The notes under the pieces: generated by a model
The model's input: only the letters and a program-made list of their open reading frames with translations
Database searches by the model: none
What the model was told of the DNA's origin: nothing
Made by a program: the position numbers and the translations under genes
Source of the DNA: Phoebastria nigripes
Taxonomy: Eukaryota > Chordata > Aves > Procellariiformes > Diomedeidae
Length of the DNA: 64,000 nucleotides
Direction of reading: 5' to 3'
NCBI GenBank assembly: GCA_035582835.1
Contig: JAYKAV010000433.1
Coordinates: 852,732-916,731, forward strand
Shown here: positions 11,101 to 23,100 of the stretch, piece after piece
Layout: each line of letters opens with the position of its first letter
How positions within the stretch are numbered: position 1 is the stretch's first letter

Positions 11101-14100
11101 TCCAGGGTTTTCCTTTGTTCCCCATGTTCTTTTTCCTGACACTCCTCAGACGGGTATTTTTAACACTGCTTTTGCAATCTGGGGCATGCCTCAGACATAA
11201 GATGGGCATTTCTCAATTTACGGTTTCTCAGTGAATTGCTACAAGGGAAGCAGTGTAGTTTTGTCTGCCTGCAGCTAAATAGCTGGTGCCAGAGTCTCGA
11301 ATCTCCTGCAGGCAGTGAGTGAGCCCGGACAGGCCCCGTGGAGGGGAAGAGGTGGCTCTGCCAGGCACTGCCGGCTGTTTGGCCCCGCTCTCTGTTCCTG
11401 TTGGCTGTGCATGGGCGCTTTCCTCATCTGACATTCCTCACTTTGGGAGCTAGCCCACCGAGGGCCAGGATTTCCCAATGTGGGACAAGCAATCTAGGAA
11501 ATCACTGATATTCTTAAAATAATAAACAAGCGAAAGAAGACACATGTCGACACATTAAGCAGAATGTGCCTTCAGGTGTTGCATCTTAGCCAGAAGCAAT
11601 ATGGGGAGNGAGGGAGGGAGGGAGAGAGGGTATTACCTAGAAAAACTGGTGGTCTCCCAGCCTGTATATGTNTAGCTATCACAGTTCTGCTAAATAGATA
11701 TTTCCTCTGAGCCTTCCTTGCCATCTGCTCAATAAACTGCAGGGTTTAATGGCTTTGCCAACGCGCCAGCCTTCCCACTGTGACTTTTAACATCTAATGG
11801 CCCAAGGAAGGTGCTGCCTCCCTGTAAATCCAGTAGTGCTCTTTGAGGCTTCCGTCCTGCTCACAGTACAAGGTCCTCTGTATTGGTTCTCAGGTTTTCA
11901 GGTAGCAGCTTTGCTGTCGCTTGCACTCGGGGCCTATGTCCCTCCTCAGGAAGGACTTTCTCAGATAGTAAGTGATGAAGCCATCTTCCAAACATACCCA
12001 CCCAGTGCTGGGCCTCCCTGGCAAGAGTTATTTGTGACCATGTTATTTGTCTAAAGGACAGGCCGTCACCACCTAAACACTGAAGAGCTCTAGGGAACAG
12101 CTGTTGACTTAAGCTAGAAATAATGTTTGATGTACAAGTTACGGATTAATAGCTTGCTATTACCTTGCTAAGCCATCACTGGGCTTACTTTCTTAATTAA
12201 AAAAAATATTAACTAGAATGCTAAACACCTCGTATCGGTGCTCTGTTTAGGGCAGAGCAAGCCCAGCTCTCCAGTTCATTAACTAACCTCAGCAGTACCA
12301 CCTAGGATTACTGTACATGCCTACTCAGGGCTTAAAGGAGGGAAGATGTATTGCCTTGAATGTGCCAGGAAACTCAGGATTATCCCTGGAGCAAAGATAT
12401 TTCCTGGGAATAATAACCATTGAAGAACAAAGCGATGTACAGCTTCAGCACCAAAGTATCTTCCAGGCTNGAGCGATTCAGTGGTTCCAAAGCAAAGCCG
12501 GACCATATTTTCAGCCTCTGAATCATGCTACAAATAGAGCAGGGAGACAGGACAGCAAGCAGTTAAGAGCCTATTCTGCAAGGCGTAATGTGTCTGGCTG
12601 CTTTCAGAGGATGTCAGCAGATCTCAGCTCTTCCCCAAATATATTACAGTCCTGCAGAACTGGACCCTGTACAGGAGGGTCTAACTTGAGTCATTCCCGT
12701 GATTCTCAAGAGCTTTGGTCTTACAGTGGGAGAACACCGTCCTTTGTGGGGACTGTTTGCATGTCGAGGAAACAGCAGTGCCTTCCTTGGGCTGCAGAGT
12801 TCCTTGGTGGCAGCAGGCAGCCTCCTCGGCTGGAGGGTTGCTGCCAGGGAGGCAGATGCTGGGGAAAAGAAAGACATTCTTTCATAGAAAATTGCTTTAC
12901 AGATTGCTTTGGGCAATTGCCCAGATTGCTTTACAGAGTCCTCCTCCCCAAAAGACATGAGTGAGGAACAGGTTTTTAGAAGAGGAGAGGCGAGTGTGGG
13001 GAGAGAAAGAAGAGAGGTGCAGTCTTGTATACACCAACTCCAAAACAGGGAGGCTGTATTTGTCCCTGTTGTGACTCCACTGACATTTCTGGGATTAAGT
13101 CACAGACCCATGATGTGTAGGGAGCCTCAAAAAACTGCTAAGCACTTTTCTTCCATGTCTCCAGGCATAAGAAAGAGTTTAGTTTTCCTCGTAAAGGGGA
13201 ACTGTGAAGCACACACAATGATGCTTATCACTTCATCTTTTCTAGCTGTGGGAGAAAGTTTAAATAGGAAGGCTCAGGTTTTCAGAGCAGCTGCCAAGAT
13301 TTTTGTTTTCACTACCTTTTTATCGCAATGGGAAGTGTTTTTTCGTGTATCTGGAAGACACATGATTCAGTAAGCATAGCTTTACAAGCTACCATATAGG
13401 ACGTGTCCATTTACATAGTCTTTAATGGAAGAGTTAAATAAAACTGCATTTTCCTGTGTTTATCACAAGGTAAGAGCACCGACATGGCCTGTTAGTGCTG
13501 ATATACAGTAACTTCCTAAAATGACCATGTTAATACTATAAAGAGCTACTAGATCATCTCAGCATAAGTGCCAACATGAATGAGACCAGAGGATACTCTT
13601 GTGGCCGCAGACATTGCCCCATGAACCCAGAGGGGATGGCAGGAGAGATTTGCAGCTTCAAATTATCCAGCCCAGCTCTGTGGTCTGAAATACAAGACCA
13701 AGATTGTCTATTCACAAGGTTAATTTTTGTTCCACCTGTGTCCATTAATACTGATTTGCACTCACATAAAGAAAAACCACATTGGTTTCTTCGACTGCAA
13801 GCAGGAATCCTATGCTGACCATTCTAATTCCAGTCTCCAGTTTCAGTGAAATTTAGTAATAAAATATATGAATCACAGAACATAAACAGGATTTGAAATA
13901 TTCTTTTCATTTTAAAACATCCTGTGTTTGTATTGGCTAATAGTTCTGGCAATGGAAATATGTTACCTTTGGACATGATGTGATTCAGTCATTCAGAAGC
14001 AGGTGCCACTTCAAAGCCAAGACCTAAGTGCTTGTGAGCTTCGTGGCTGACTGATCCTGAATTCTGGTCTGCACTACCCAGTTCTAGTTGTATAAAAGCC

Positions 14101-17100
14101 AGAGCTACAGAAAACAGGCAAAATTACTAAATTCATACTTGCATATTAAATCCATTACTTGCATATATCTGCACACATGCATGTGTGCATATACACACAT
14201 ATACAGATGTGAAACCTAAATAAGTTTTACTTCACAGTTGAGCAGGCTACAGACTTGGGCACAATAATAGAATCATAAAATAGCTGATGTGGGATGGGAC
14301 CTCTGAAGGTCATCTAGTCTGATCCCCTGCTAAAAAGTTATCTTCAAAGTTACCTCAGGTTACTGAGGGCTGAGTCCAACCAAGTTCTGAAAATCTCCAG
14401 TGATGGAGATTTCACAGCCTCTTTGGGCACCTGTTTTTAAGTGTTTGACTACCACCATTGTGACTTTTTTCCCTTAATTCCAGTTGTACTTTGCCTTGTG
14501 GCAGGTTGTGTCTGTTGCCTCTTGCCCTTTTGCTGTGTACCTCCAAGAGGATTTGGGCTCTGTTCTCCTCATAACACCTTTTCAGACAGAGGAATACTGC
14601 AATTAGGTCCCCTCTTTGTCTTCTCTTCCCTCTCCAGACTTAACAAATGCAGCCTCACCATGTGCATCCTATGCTCCAGCCCTGTAACCGTCTTGGTGAT
14701 CCTCCACTAGACTCTTTCCAATTTGTCTATACCTCTCTCATCTTGCAGTGAAGGGAAACTGGACACAATACTTCAAATATGGCCCAAACAGAGGGAAATA
14801 ATCACTTCCCTCAACCTGATGGCTATCCTCCTGCTAATGGAACCAAGTGAGCAACTAGTCTTCCTCACTGTTTATTTATGGTCAAGTTGTTGCCCACCAG
14901 GCTCCCAAAGTACTTCTGCAGATCTGCTCCCAGCCAGCTGGGCCCCTGCCTGCAGTGATGCATGGGATTCTTTGGGGTTCTTTTGTCCCAGGTGCAGGAC
15001 TTGTCATTTGTTTTTGTTGACCCTCCTCCACCTTGTCAAGATCCCTCTGATTGACAGTACCATCCTCCAGCATATCAGCTTGGTGTCGCCCATGAACTTG
15101 ATGAAGGTGTAGTCTGTCCTATTATCCAGATCACTGAAGAAGATGCTAAGCAGTAGAAAGCAGCCTCACAGCAGTATCAGCCTACACCCTCAGCACTCTT
15201 GGATGCAGCCTACCTAGTCCCACCTTCTTACTTTATTTAAATGGTCCTTAACTGAATCTTCCAGGATGCTGAGGGAGTGAAGCATTTCTCTGACTCCGCC
15301 ACTAGGTTAGGGACTTGGGAGGTAGAGAGCAGACCTTGCCAGTAGAAGACCAAGGCAAAGAAGGCCTAGAGTAACCAGTCTTTTCCATGCCCTGTGTCAC
15401 TAAGTTGCCCACCCCATTCAGCAGCAGGCCAACAGCTTTCTTCAACTTTCTTTGCTGCTAAGGTATCTACAGAAGTCCTTCTTGCTGACCTTCACGTCTC
15501 TCACTTATTTCAACTCCAGGTGAGCTTTGGCTTTCCTAACTCCATCCCTGCATGCCCAGGGCCTGCTGCTGTAATCTTCCTTGAGAGCCTGTCCCTTTCC
15601 ACCTCCCACACACTCCCTTTTTGCATTTAAGTTCAACCAGGAGCTCCCTGCTCAGCCAACCTGGGCTCTTTCCACACCTGCTCATTTTCTTGTACAACAC
15701 AAAGTCCTTACTTATGTTCTTGTGCTTTGTCCATGAAAATCAACCAGGTCTCCTGGGCTCCTTTCCCCTTCAAGACAGCTTCCTGCAGGATCCCACCTAC
15801 CAGTTCCCTGAACAAGTCAACATCTGCTCTCCTGAAGCCCATGGTCTCTAGTCTGCTGCTTGCCTTCCTTACTGCTCTTAGGCTCCTAAAATCCACTGTC
15901 TTATGGTCACTGCTGCCAAAGCTGCCATTGACCTTCACATCTTCAACCAGTTCTGACTTTAGTTTAGTAATCAGGCAGTCACTTAATAAGCTGCAGTAAC
16001 GCAATCACTTGTAACGTTGTGACTGCGATGGGATGTGTAATTAAGGACAGTATAGCATGCCCTATTTGTGGAGGGGGAGTAAAGCTAGGATTTCAGAGCA
16101 GTTTAGATTCTGGTTTGAACTTTCTGGCTCTGCCTGGTCTCTGATAAAATCATATCCTTCTCAAGACAGATACATAGACTAAAACCTTTAAAACAGCTCA
16201 CAGAGTTTATAGGTTTGGGGACTTTCCAGGACATACATCCTGGCTGCAGGTAAAAGTACACCTAAATGTCTGGCTATGGTAGATGCCAAGACAGTTGTAC
16301 TCCATATGTAAATGATTGCCTATTCTCTTGACTATCAGATTTTACTCTCTCAGGAAAAAGATCTTGACATCTCTAGGGATGGCTCACAAGATGTTGGTCC
16401 TCGGCAGNAGTCAAAGAAGGAGGCTGCATTGACACAAACATAGAGAACAACACGGAAAGTACTAGAACAACATTGGACAGATTGGCAGCAGATCCTTGCT
16501 TTGAACGCAACATGTGGCTTCACTTATTTCAAGAAAAGCAGAAATAGCAAGGGTCCTACTAAGGGCAGCAAAACTTGTTAGGGGCTACAGCTGAAACCTA
16601 AAACCAGAGCTGTACATACTCAAGGGAATGTATAAAAAGGTTCCCACCATGTCCACACAGCTCTGGCAGACAGAACCAATGGCAGTGCAGGGACCCACTC
16701 TTCCTATCTATCTCATGCATCAGACTAACTCAAGAACTGTCTCTGCTGAGACAGCAAAATTACACAGATGTGAAAGAAGAATAAACAAGAGACTGAAGGT
16801 CTGATGCTGGAAATACTCCAGTACCTCCTAAAACATTTATCATGTGTTAGGAAGCTTGATGACTGGCCAAGCGATAAAAAAGGTCTTGCTGACGGAGGCT
16901 GTCTACAGCAAGGCTCCCTCCATGCTAACATCTGCACTTCTGGCAGAGCCAAGTGAAGATGAGGCTAATGCAAGACATCTTGATATCATATGTCATGGCA
17001 AATTCACTGATGCTTGCAAGACTTCCATACAAATCAGAGGTCAGTGTGTGCTGTTTGTTTTTGAAACCAAGTTCGTAGCAACAAAGAGTTCCCAAGTTTC

Positions 17101-20100
17101 ACTGAAGTTTACTTGGAGATTTTGAGCTCCTTTGAAATCAAGACTCCACTATGTGTGGAAGTCCAAGGAGAAAAACAGAGGAAAATATACCATCCTTTAG
17201 AGAGGGAAGCTTCTGAGGTTTGTTCATCCCTGGTAAAGTCGAGCAGAGGAATCATACAGATGAAGAGAAAAGAAAAAGATCAGAGATAAAGATGGAGATG
17301 ACTTATTAAGTCTCTCATTTCCTTGTAAGGCAAAAATAAAAAGGCACATGATGGAACTGAAAGATGATACTTTTAAATGAGAAAAAGTATGTATTTTTGT
17401 ACAAAAGATGTGCTCATTTTGTGGAAGTGATGGCTGAGGGCACTGGCAGGAGCTCAGCCAGCAACAAAGATAATTAACAAAATAAGAACCAGATGTAAAT
17501 CCATGCAGTAAAGTCATGAACTGATACAGACAGCTGGAAATAATATCTGAAAGGGGTAAACTGCCCTTATTCAAGAAGTTTATATATCAGTTTTCTAAAC
17601 TATTCCACTGCTGAATAAATCATTCCAGAGATATGAACACACAATGACTATGAAGATGATAAATTATCAAGTGTTAATACACTTCAGGGTAGTAACTGCT
17701 TTGTGGGCAAGGTTGGAGAGAACACCACTGTTTCCCTTCTCTTTCACCCTCTGGGCTTCTGCTCCAATGTAGCCTCACATTTAATTGGGACATGTTGTTT
17801 GGTGAGAGGACAACTTCACATTTGTTTCAAAGACACAAATGCAAGATGGCTTGCCTGTCTAAAATAAAAATGTCAATCAGTGTTCATGCTGCAAAGCATC
17901 TGAACAGAGTAAATCCCACCCTACCTAAGTTGTGCTCAGTTAAACATGCCTATGTAATATTACATATCCCTTAAAGTAGGGTGGCAGCTTTATAAACCAA
18001 GAAGACTGACTATCTGGCTCATGTTTCTGTTCTGCCAGACCAAAATCCTTTGCAGTTTGGGGATGGCCACTCTCCTAGGAAGGGCACTGCACAGGGCTAA
18101 TGGAGGTGTCGTTAACTCATCCTATCCTTTCCAGGGAAAGCGGATCGTCAGTGAGAAACGCACCGAGTGCTTCCCTGGCCCAGGCAGAGTGCCAGACCTG
18201 AGTGAAGAAGAGACAGACCATTTGGTGGCTTTCCGCCGGGGGAGAAGGATGCAGATTGCCATCACCATGGATAACAAGGAAAAAGTAAGTGCATTGTGAA
18301 TGACTGGACTGCAACCTATCAGTGGCATCCACTCGTTCTGCTGGCATGAGAAGGGCCATGAAGACACATTAGGAGCTAGCCCAGCAACAGGACATTGGGA
18401 GAAACTATATGTTAATAGTGGGGAGCCTATCACCATAAAACTCTCTGGCTTCCATCACTGTGAAAGAGGAAAGGCTACAATCCTTCCCCTTCTCTGTGAT
18501 CCTAGCTAGAGCTAGCAGGCTCTTAAACATACTGTGTCCATAAGAAATATCAGATCCTGTTTTGGGAGGATCGATGAAAGCACTGCCAGATATGGGGCAT
18601 GAATCTCACCTCCTGTCTCTTACCAACTTCTTTTTGGGGCCACACAGCAGATTGAGTCAGGAGCGCTGTCCTCTTGACTCACTGCATGACTTAACAGAGC
18701 TGGGCAATATCTGCGTCTAAACCCAAGTCCTGCTGTGCCTGGCCGTAACCTACTGGGTGAGCTGGCTGAACTTTGTTAATCTTTGAAACATATTTCAAAT
18801 ACTTCTTTGCAAATACCTTCCTCTTTACACACACAGAGGCATGTGATATTTTCCTATTTGAGAGTTTGCACAGATAAGTAAGAATGCCTGCAGCAAACAG
18901 GGTCAGCAAAGACTATGAAGGAAAACAACACCTAGTGTAGCTGCCAAACACACCCAGGAACGCTGGGAGACCTATGCAGCACCCTCTCTGGGACAGCAGC
19001 CAACCATCTGCTAACTGCCCACGTTAATCTTCAGCTTCTCCTCCTCCCCAGAATTTACCTTGGGCTCTGAAAGCCCATGTGCTCCTTGCTTATGGCTACC
19101 AAGCCGTTTTTTGAATGCCATAGACCTCATATAGGTTGCCTGATTGAGCCACTAGTAACTATCCATTTGCTGGAGGTTCACGTGGCAGCTGTCACCCGTT
19201 TCAGTCTAGGCATCACAAACAAACCTAGACATGATGGTAGGATGAGAGTGACCTGACGATGCTTGTGCTGTAGCTATCCTTGAGGCTGTCAAATGTAATT
19301 CTCTGATGTGCAGGGCAAGTGTCTCTGCTTCTGCTCTTGCTGGGCTTGTTTAAATACTTATCATTGAGGTCATCAAGGCTGGTACTGTGCTAGGAGAGAG
19401 CCGCAGGAGGAGTGCCTAGATTTTGGCTTCAGATCCTGTGCCCTGTTTTAAGTGCATGGACAGCCCTGGAAAAGGTAATATCTCATATGTTTTTGTTATG
19501 GAACATGAAATTTGAGGCTGAGGGTCCATGTATGTGGTTTTGGCAATGCCTTGCTCATATTGGCCCCAAAGCAGTTAGATTCAGAGTGTGTATGAGAGCA
19601 GGCCTGCAGCTGTGCTAGCTTAAAGCCATATCTGCCCACACCTTTTTACATGAACCACTGAAGATCTGATGCTTTAAATCATAGGCTGGCAAAGAGGGTG
19701 TGAAGTCCCTAATGCCTGGCAGATTTGATTTTGGTGATTCAGCAGAGGTTGGTGTCTTGGGTCTCGCTCCTGCTACTTTCAGCTCCCACTGTGCTGCCAT
19801 TCATTTAAGCTCATTCATTTAAATTCATTCCCAATGAATGCAATTACCTCCATATAGCAGTGCAAGGAGCTCACATAACTCTGTCAGCCCTCCTTTCTTC
19901 AATTGTACATAGCCACAGTGGTCTCCTTCACACAGCTTGGGCTAGAAGGTAATCCTGATAATCCCCAGCAATGCAAACAACTCTATGCTGCTCCTCCTTA
20001 GATACCAAAGTTCATTTGAACTCTTCCCTTTTTTTCCCCTTAATCCAAACCCAGTTGCTCAGTTGGCAGAGGGTCGGACTGAAGCTCAGGCACTCTTCTA

Positions 20101-23100
20101 GCAGCAGCGGGCTGTGAGGGAGGCCTTCTAGGTGCTGGACGAGAGCCTGCTGGTGCTGATGTCCACAGGGAGAAGGATTGTGCAGAGCCATTTGGTGCCT
20201 TCACACCTTGGCTGAACAAGAGAAGGATCTGTGTCAGGAGCACAGGAAAGCCACAGAGGCTTCATATAACTCTAGCTATCAAACAACACTACTGAGGAGC
20301 AGTATATGCCCTCAGCCTCACTTAATATTGAAAAGAAGGATTAGTTTTGCTTGATCACCTGGTCTGGACAGATAGCCTGACTCAACAGCAGTCTTGGACT
20401 AACATTGCTGGCAACACCCATTTAGCGATAGCATCATGCTTCTTGCTGGCACAGAAAAGTTGTCCCCTGCTTTCTGTTACTGAGCTTAGAAGCATACCTC
20501 CCCCAGCCTCTTGGAAGCTCACAGAGAGCAGAATGGAGGCTTGCTGCTCCCTGGAAGGCAGGGTACTTTCAGGGACCATGTGCTCTCCCAGCCTGCACAG
20601 GAGGCAGGGAGCAAGCACAGGGGTTGCCACGGAGCACACCTCCCAAGGCTGGGAAATGAAGGGGCCGGTAGCGCATGTTAATGAGCTTATGTTAAAAATG
20701 GGGTTTCATGGCAGTATTTGTTGTTGTTCTTTGGATTCCTCTTATAATTTAGAAAAAGATATAAAAGTGTTTGAAACTCTAGTTTCCAATACCTGTTACC
20801 AGCTGGATATGTTTCAGACTCCAGCTGAGCTCAGGAGATTTCCTTGTTCCCGGTGATTTCCCTAGACTGATCAGGCCCTGTTCCATCCCTAGTTAATGAA
20901 GATACCTTCATATTGCCATTTTAATTGTGTAACTTCAGACAACAACTACAACAGCGAGGACAAAAACCAGCTCTCAGCACGCAGGCACCTTACAACGTGA
21001 CAAAAGGATGTGGCTGTAAGAGAGTTAAATGNTTGGATTTCACGGTCACCTCTGCAAGCTACTTTCTTCCATCTGCACTTGGTCAACCTTTTCCCAGGAT
21101 CAGTGACAGAAGCAGGTGGGGCCTGAAGTGACAGGTCAAGTTGGCATCTCACACATCATGCCAGCTTGGGCTGGTTGAGTCAAGGGAGATTTGGTCTGGC
21201 CCACCCTGTCACTTCACCTGTTCCTAAGCTGTGTTAAGGGTTACTGTTTTAAACAAGTACTTTTTTCTGATAGCGATAGTGCTTGAAAAATTGAAACCAG
21301 GCAAGTCTATCTCACATGCTGTGCCTCAGAGCGATGTGTTTCTCCAAGAGGCACGGGAAGACTGCAGTGCAGAGAGCAGATCAGAGATAGTAATACCAAA
21401 AGGTATAAAACCTCTATTAAATAATTTTAGCCTGCAGAACTCAGTGTGTGTCACAGGGATGTTGAATACAGCAATTCATTTTGGAAATGGAAGCTGAATC
21501 CCACCAGCACTGGTGGTATCACCGCATCCACAAACCCTGGCAGCCCTGGGTTTCAGTTCCCCCCATGTAAACAGGGTTATAGCATGCCTCTGCCTTCCTT
21601 TCTGTGGTGACAATAAGCATGTGAGCGATGCTCAGTGGCTCAGCGCTGCATCACTTCAGGAAAACTGGTAAACAGGGAACCAGCTGGTAAACAGGGAAAC
21701 CAGCCCTGGTGCGCTCTGCAACCCAGAGCCACCCCATCACTGCAGAAGAGCTGGGACCTGCCCAGTGCGGGCCATGCACAAACAGGAGTGTTACTGCAGC
21801 AGTGTTTGCACTAACCCTAAGTGTTTGCAGCAACAGCCAGCAGCACAGCGTCAGGGAAAGAGCAGAAGACCAGGGAAGCCTGCAGTCACCCCTCCCCTCC
21901 TATACTCGCCAGCGCCCAAGTTAGGGGCCTCCTCTGCCAAGAACAGCATCCTTGACAGGCTTTTTCTTGCCTGAATTCTAATCTTCTTTTTTTTGAGTCC
22001 ATCTAAACTTTATCCCCCACAACATCTCCAGCCAGGAGCTGCAATGTTAAGTGACGTGCTGTGTTGAAACATGCATCCCTTCTTTTTCTTCAAACTTGTT
22101 ACCTGATAACTCCAGTTGATATTTCTGCATCACGGGAAGCAGTGCATAGATCATCTCCTGTTCACTTTCCCAAAGCACAAACAATTTTATTGACCCATTT
22201 CACATCTCCTTTCAGCCATCTCTTCTGCAGGCTTAAGAGACTGACCCTATTTAGACACGTCTGGTGAGGAAGTAGTTCTATATTTTTGATCACTCTCATT
22301 GCCCTCGCTTGTGCCTTTGTTATTTTTACTATATTCTTTTAATACAAGAGGACCAGGACTGTACATGGTATTCAAGCTCTTGTGGATGTACTCAGTGACA
22401 TAACAATGTTTCTGGCTTGTTCTCTATTCTTCTCCTAACAACTTTGCATTTTCTTTGCTTTTTTTCTAAATAATTGAACTAATGTTTTCAGAGAACTAGT
22501 CACAATAACACCAAAAATTTCATTCCTGAGTGTTATTCATAGTTCACGCTTCATTACTGTGTGTGTATGTATAAGAAGGGGCATTTTTCTCCATGTGAGT
22601 TATTTTGTATTATTGATATTGAATTTCATCCGTAATTTTATGATGCAGGCATTCAATGTCAAGAGATCTTTTGCAGTTCTTTCCTGGCAAATTACATTCT
22701 TTGCCCTGGATGATTTAGTATCATCAGCAAACTGTCATCTCTCTATTCAGCTCCTTTTCCAGACCATTTATGAGCATGTTGAGCGGCGCATGTTCCAGTG
22801 GCACACCCCTGCTAATCTTCTACCATGGAAACTGGCATTTTCTTGCCACTTTTTGTTTTCTATCCTTTAATTAGTTGTTAATTCAAAAGAGAAACGTCAT
22901 TTTCATCCCCAAATTGATCAGCTACTGGGAGAGCTTGATGGGCTATCAGTGTTGTCATCTGAGTAGCAGTGTGTTAGGACCTGAGCTGAGACCCCCAGTT
23001 CGAGCATTAGCTTTCAGCCTCCCTTATTACCCCAGCATGGTCCATCCTTTGGGGTTTTTTGCCTCATGCCCCAGCTGGTTCCCTGCTCATTCTGGGTTAT

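Larger units (their letters stand above)
8269..18134 (+). other. CCDC9B intron between duplicated exons d and e (9.9 kb)
   Basis: It holds a possible conserved AT-rich element (8780-8900), short tandem repeats (10194, 10502), a G-quadruplex-type repeat (11603), an alternating pyrimidine-purine tract (14170) and a CR1 LINE (14266-16012). A plus-strand open frame of 215 codons (12317-12964) has no recognisable motif and is taken as chance. Nothing else was recognised in 16013-18134. Confidence 0.8.

Noticed and set aside
12317..12964. Plus-strand open frame of 215 codons in a CCDC9B intron
   Set aside because: No known motif, an N inside, and mixed composition typical of a chance frame. CCDC9B phase chaining needs no exon here.
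15708..16004. Minus-strand 98-codon frame as a host gene
   Set aside because: It matches the CR1 ORF2 endonuclease region (SDH...FRSLRAVRKA...GAQETWLIF), so it belongs to the LINE.
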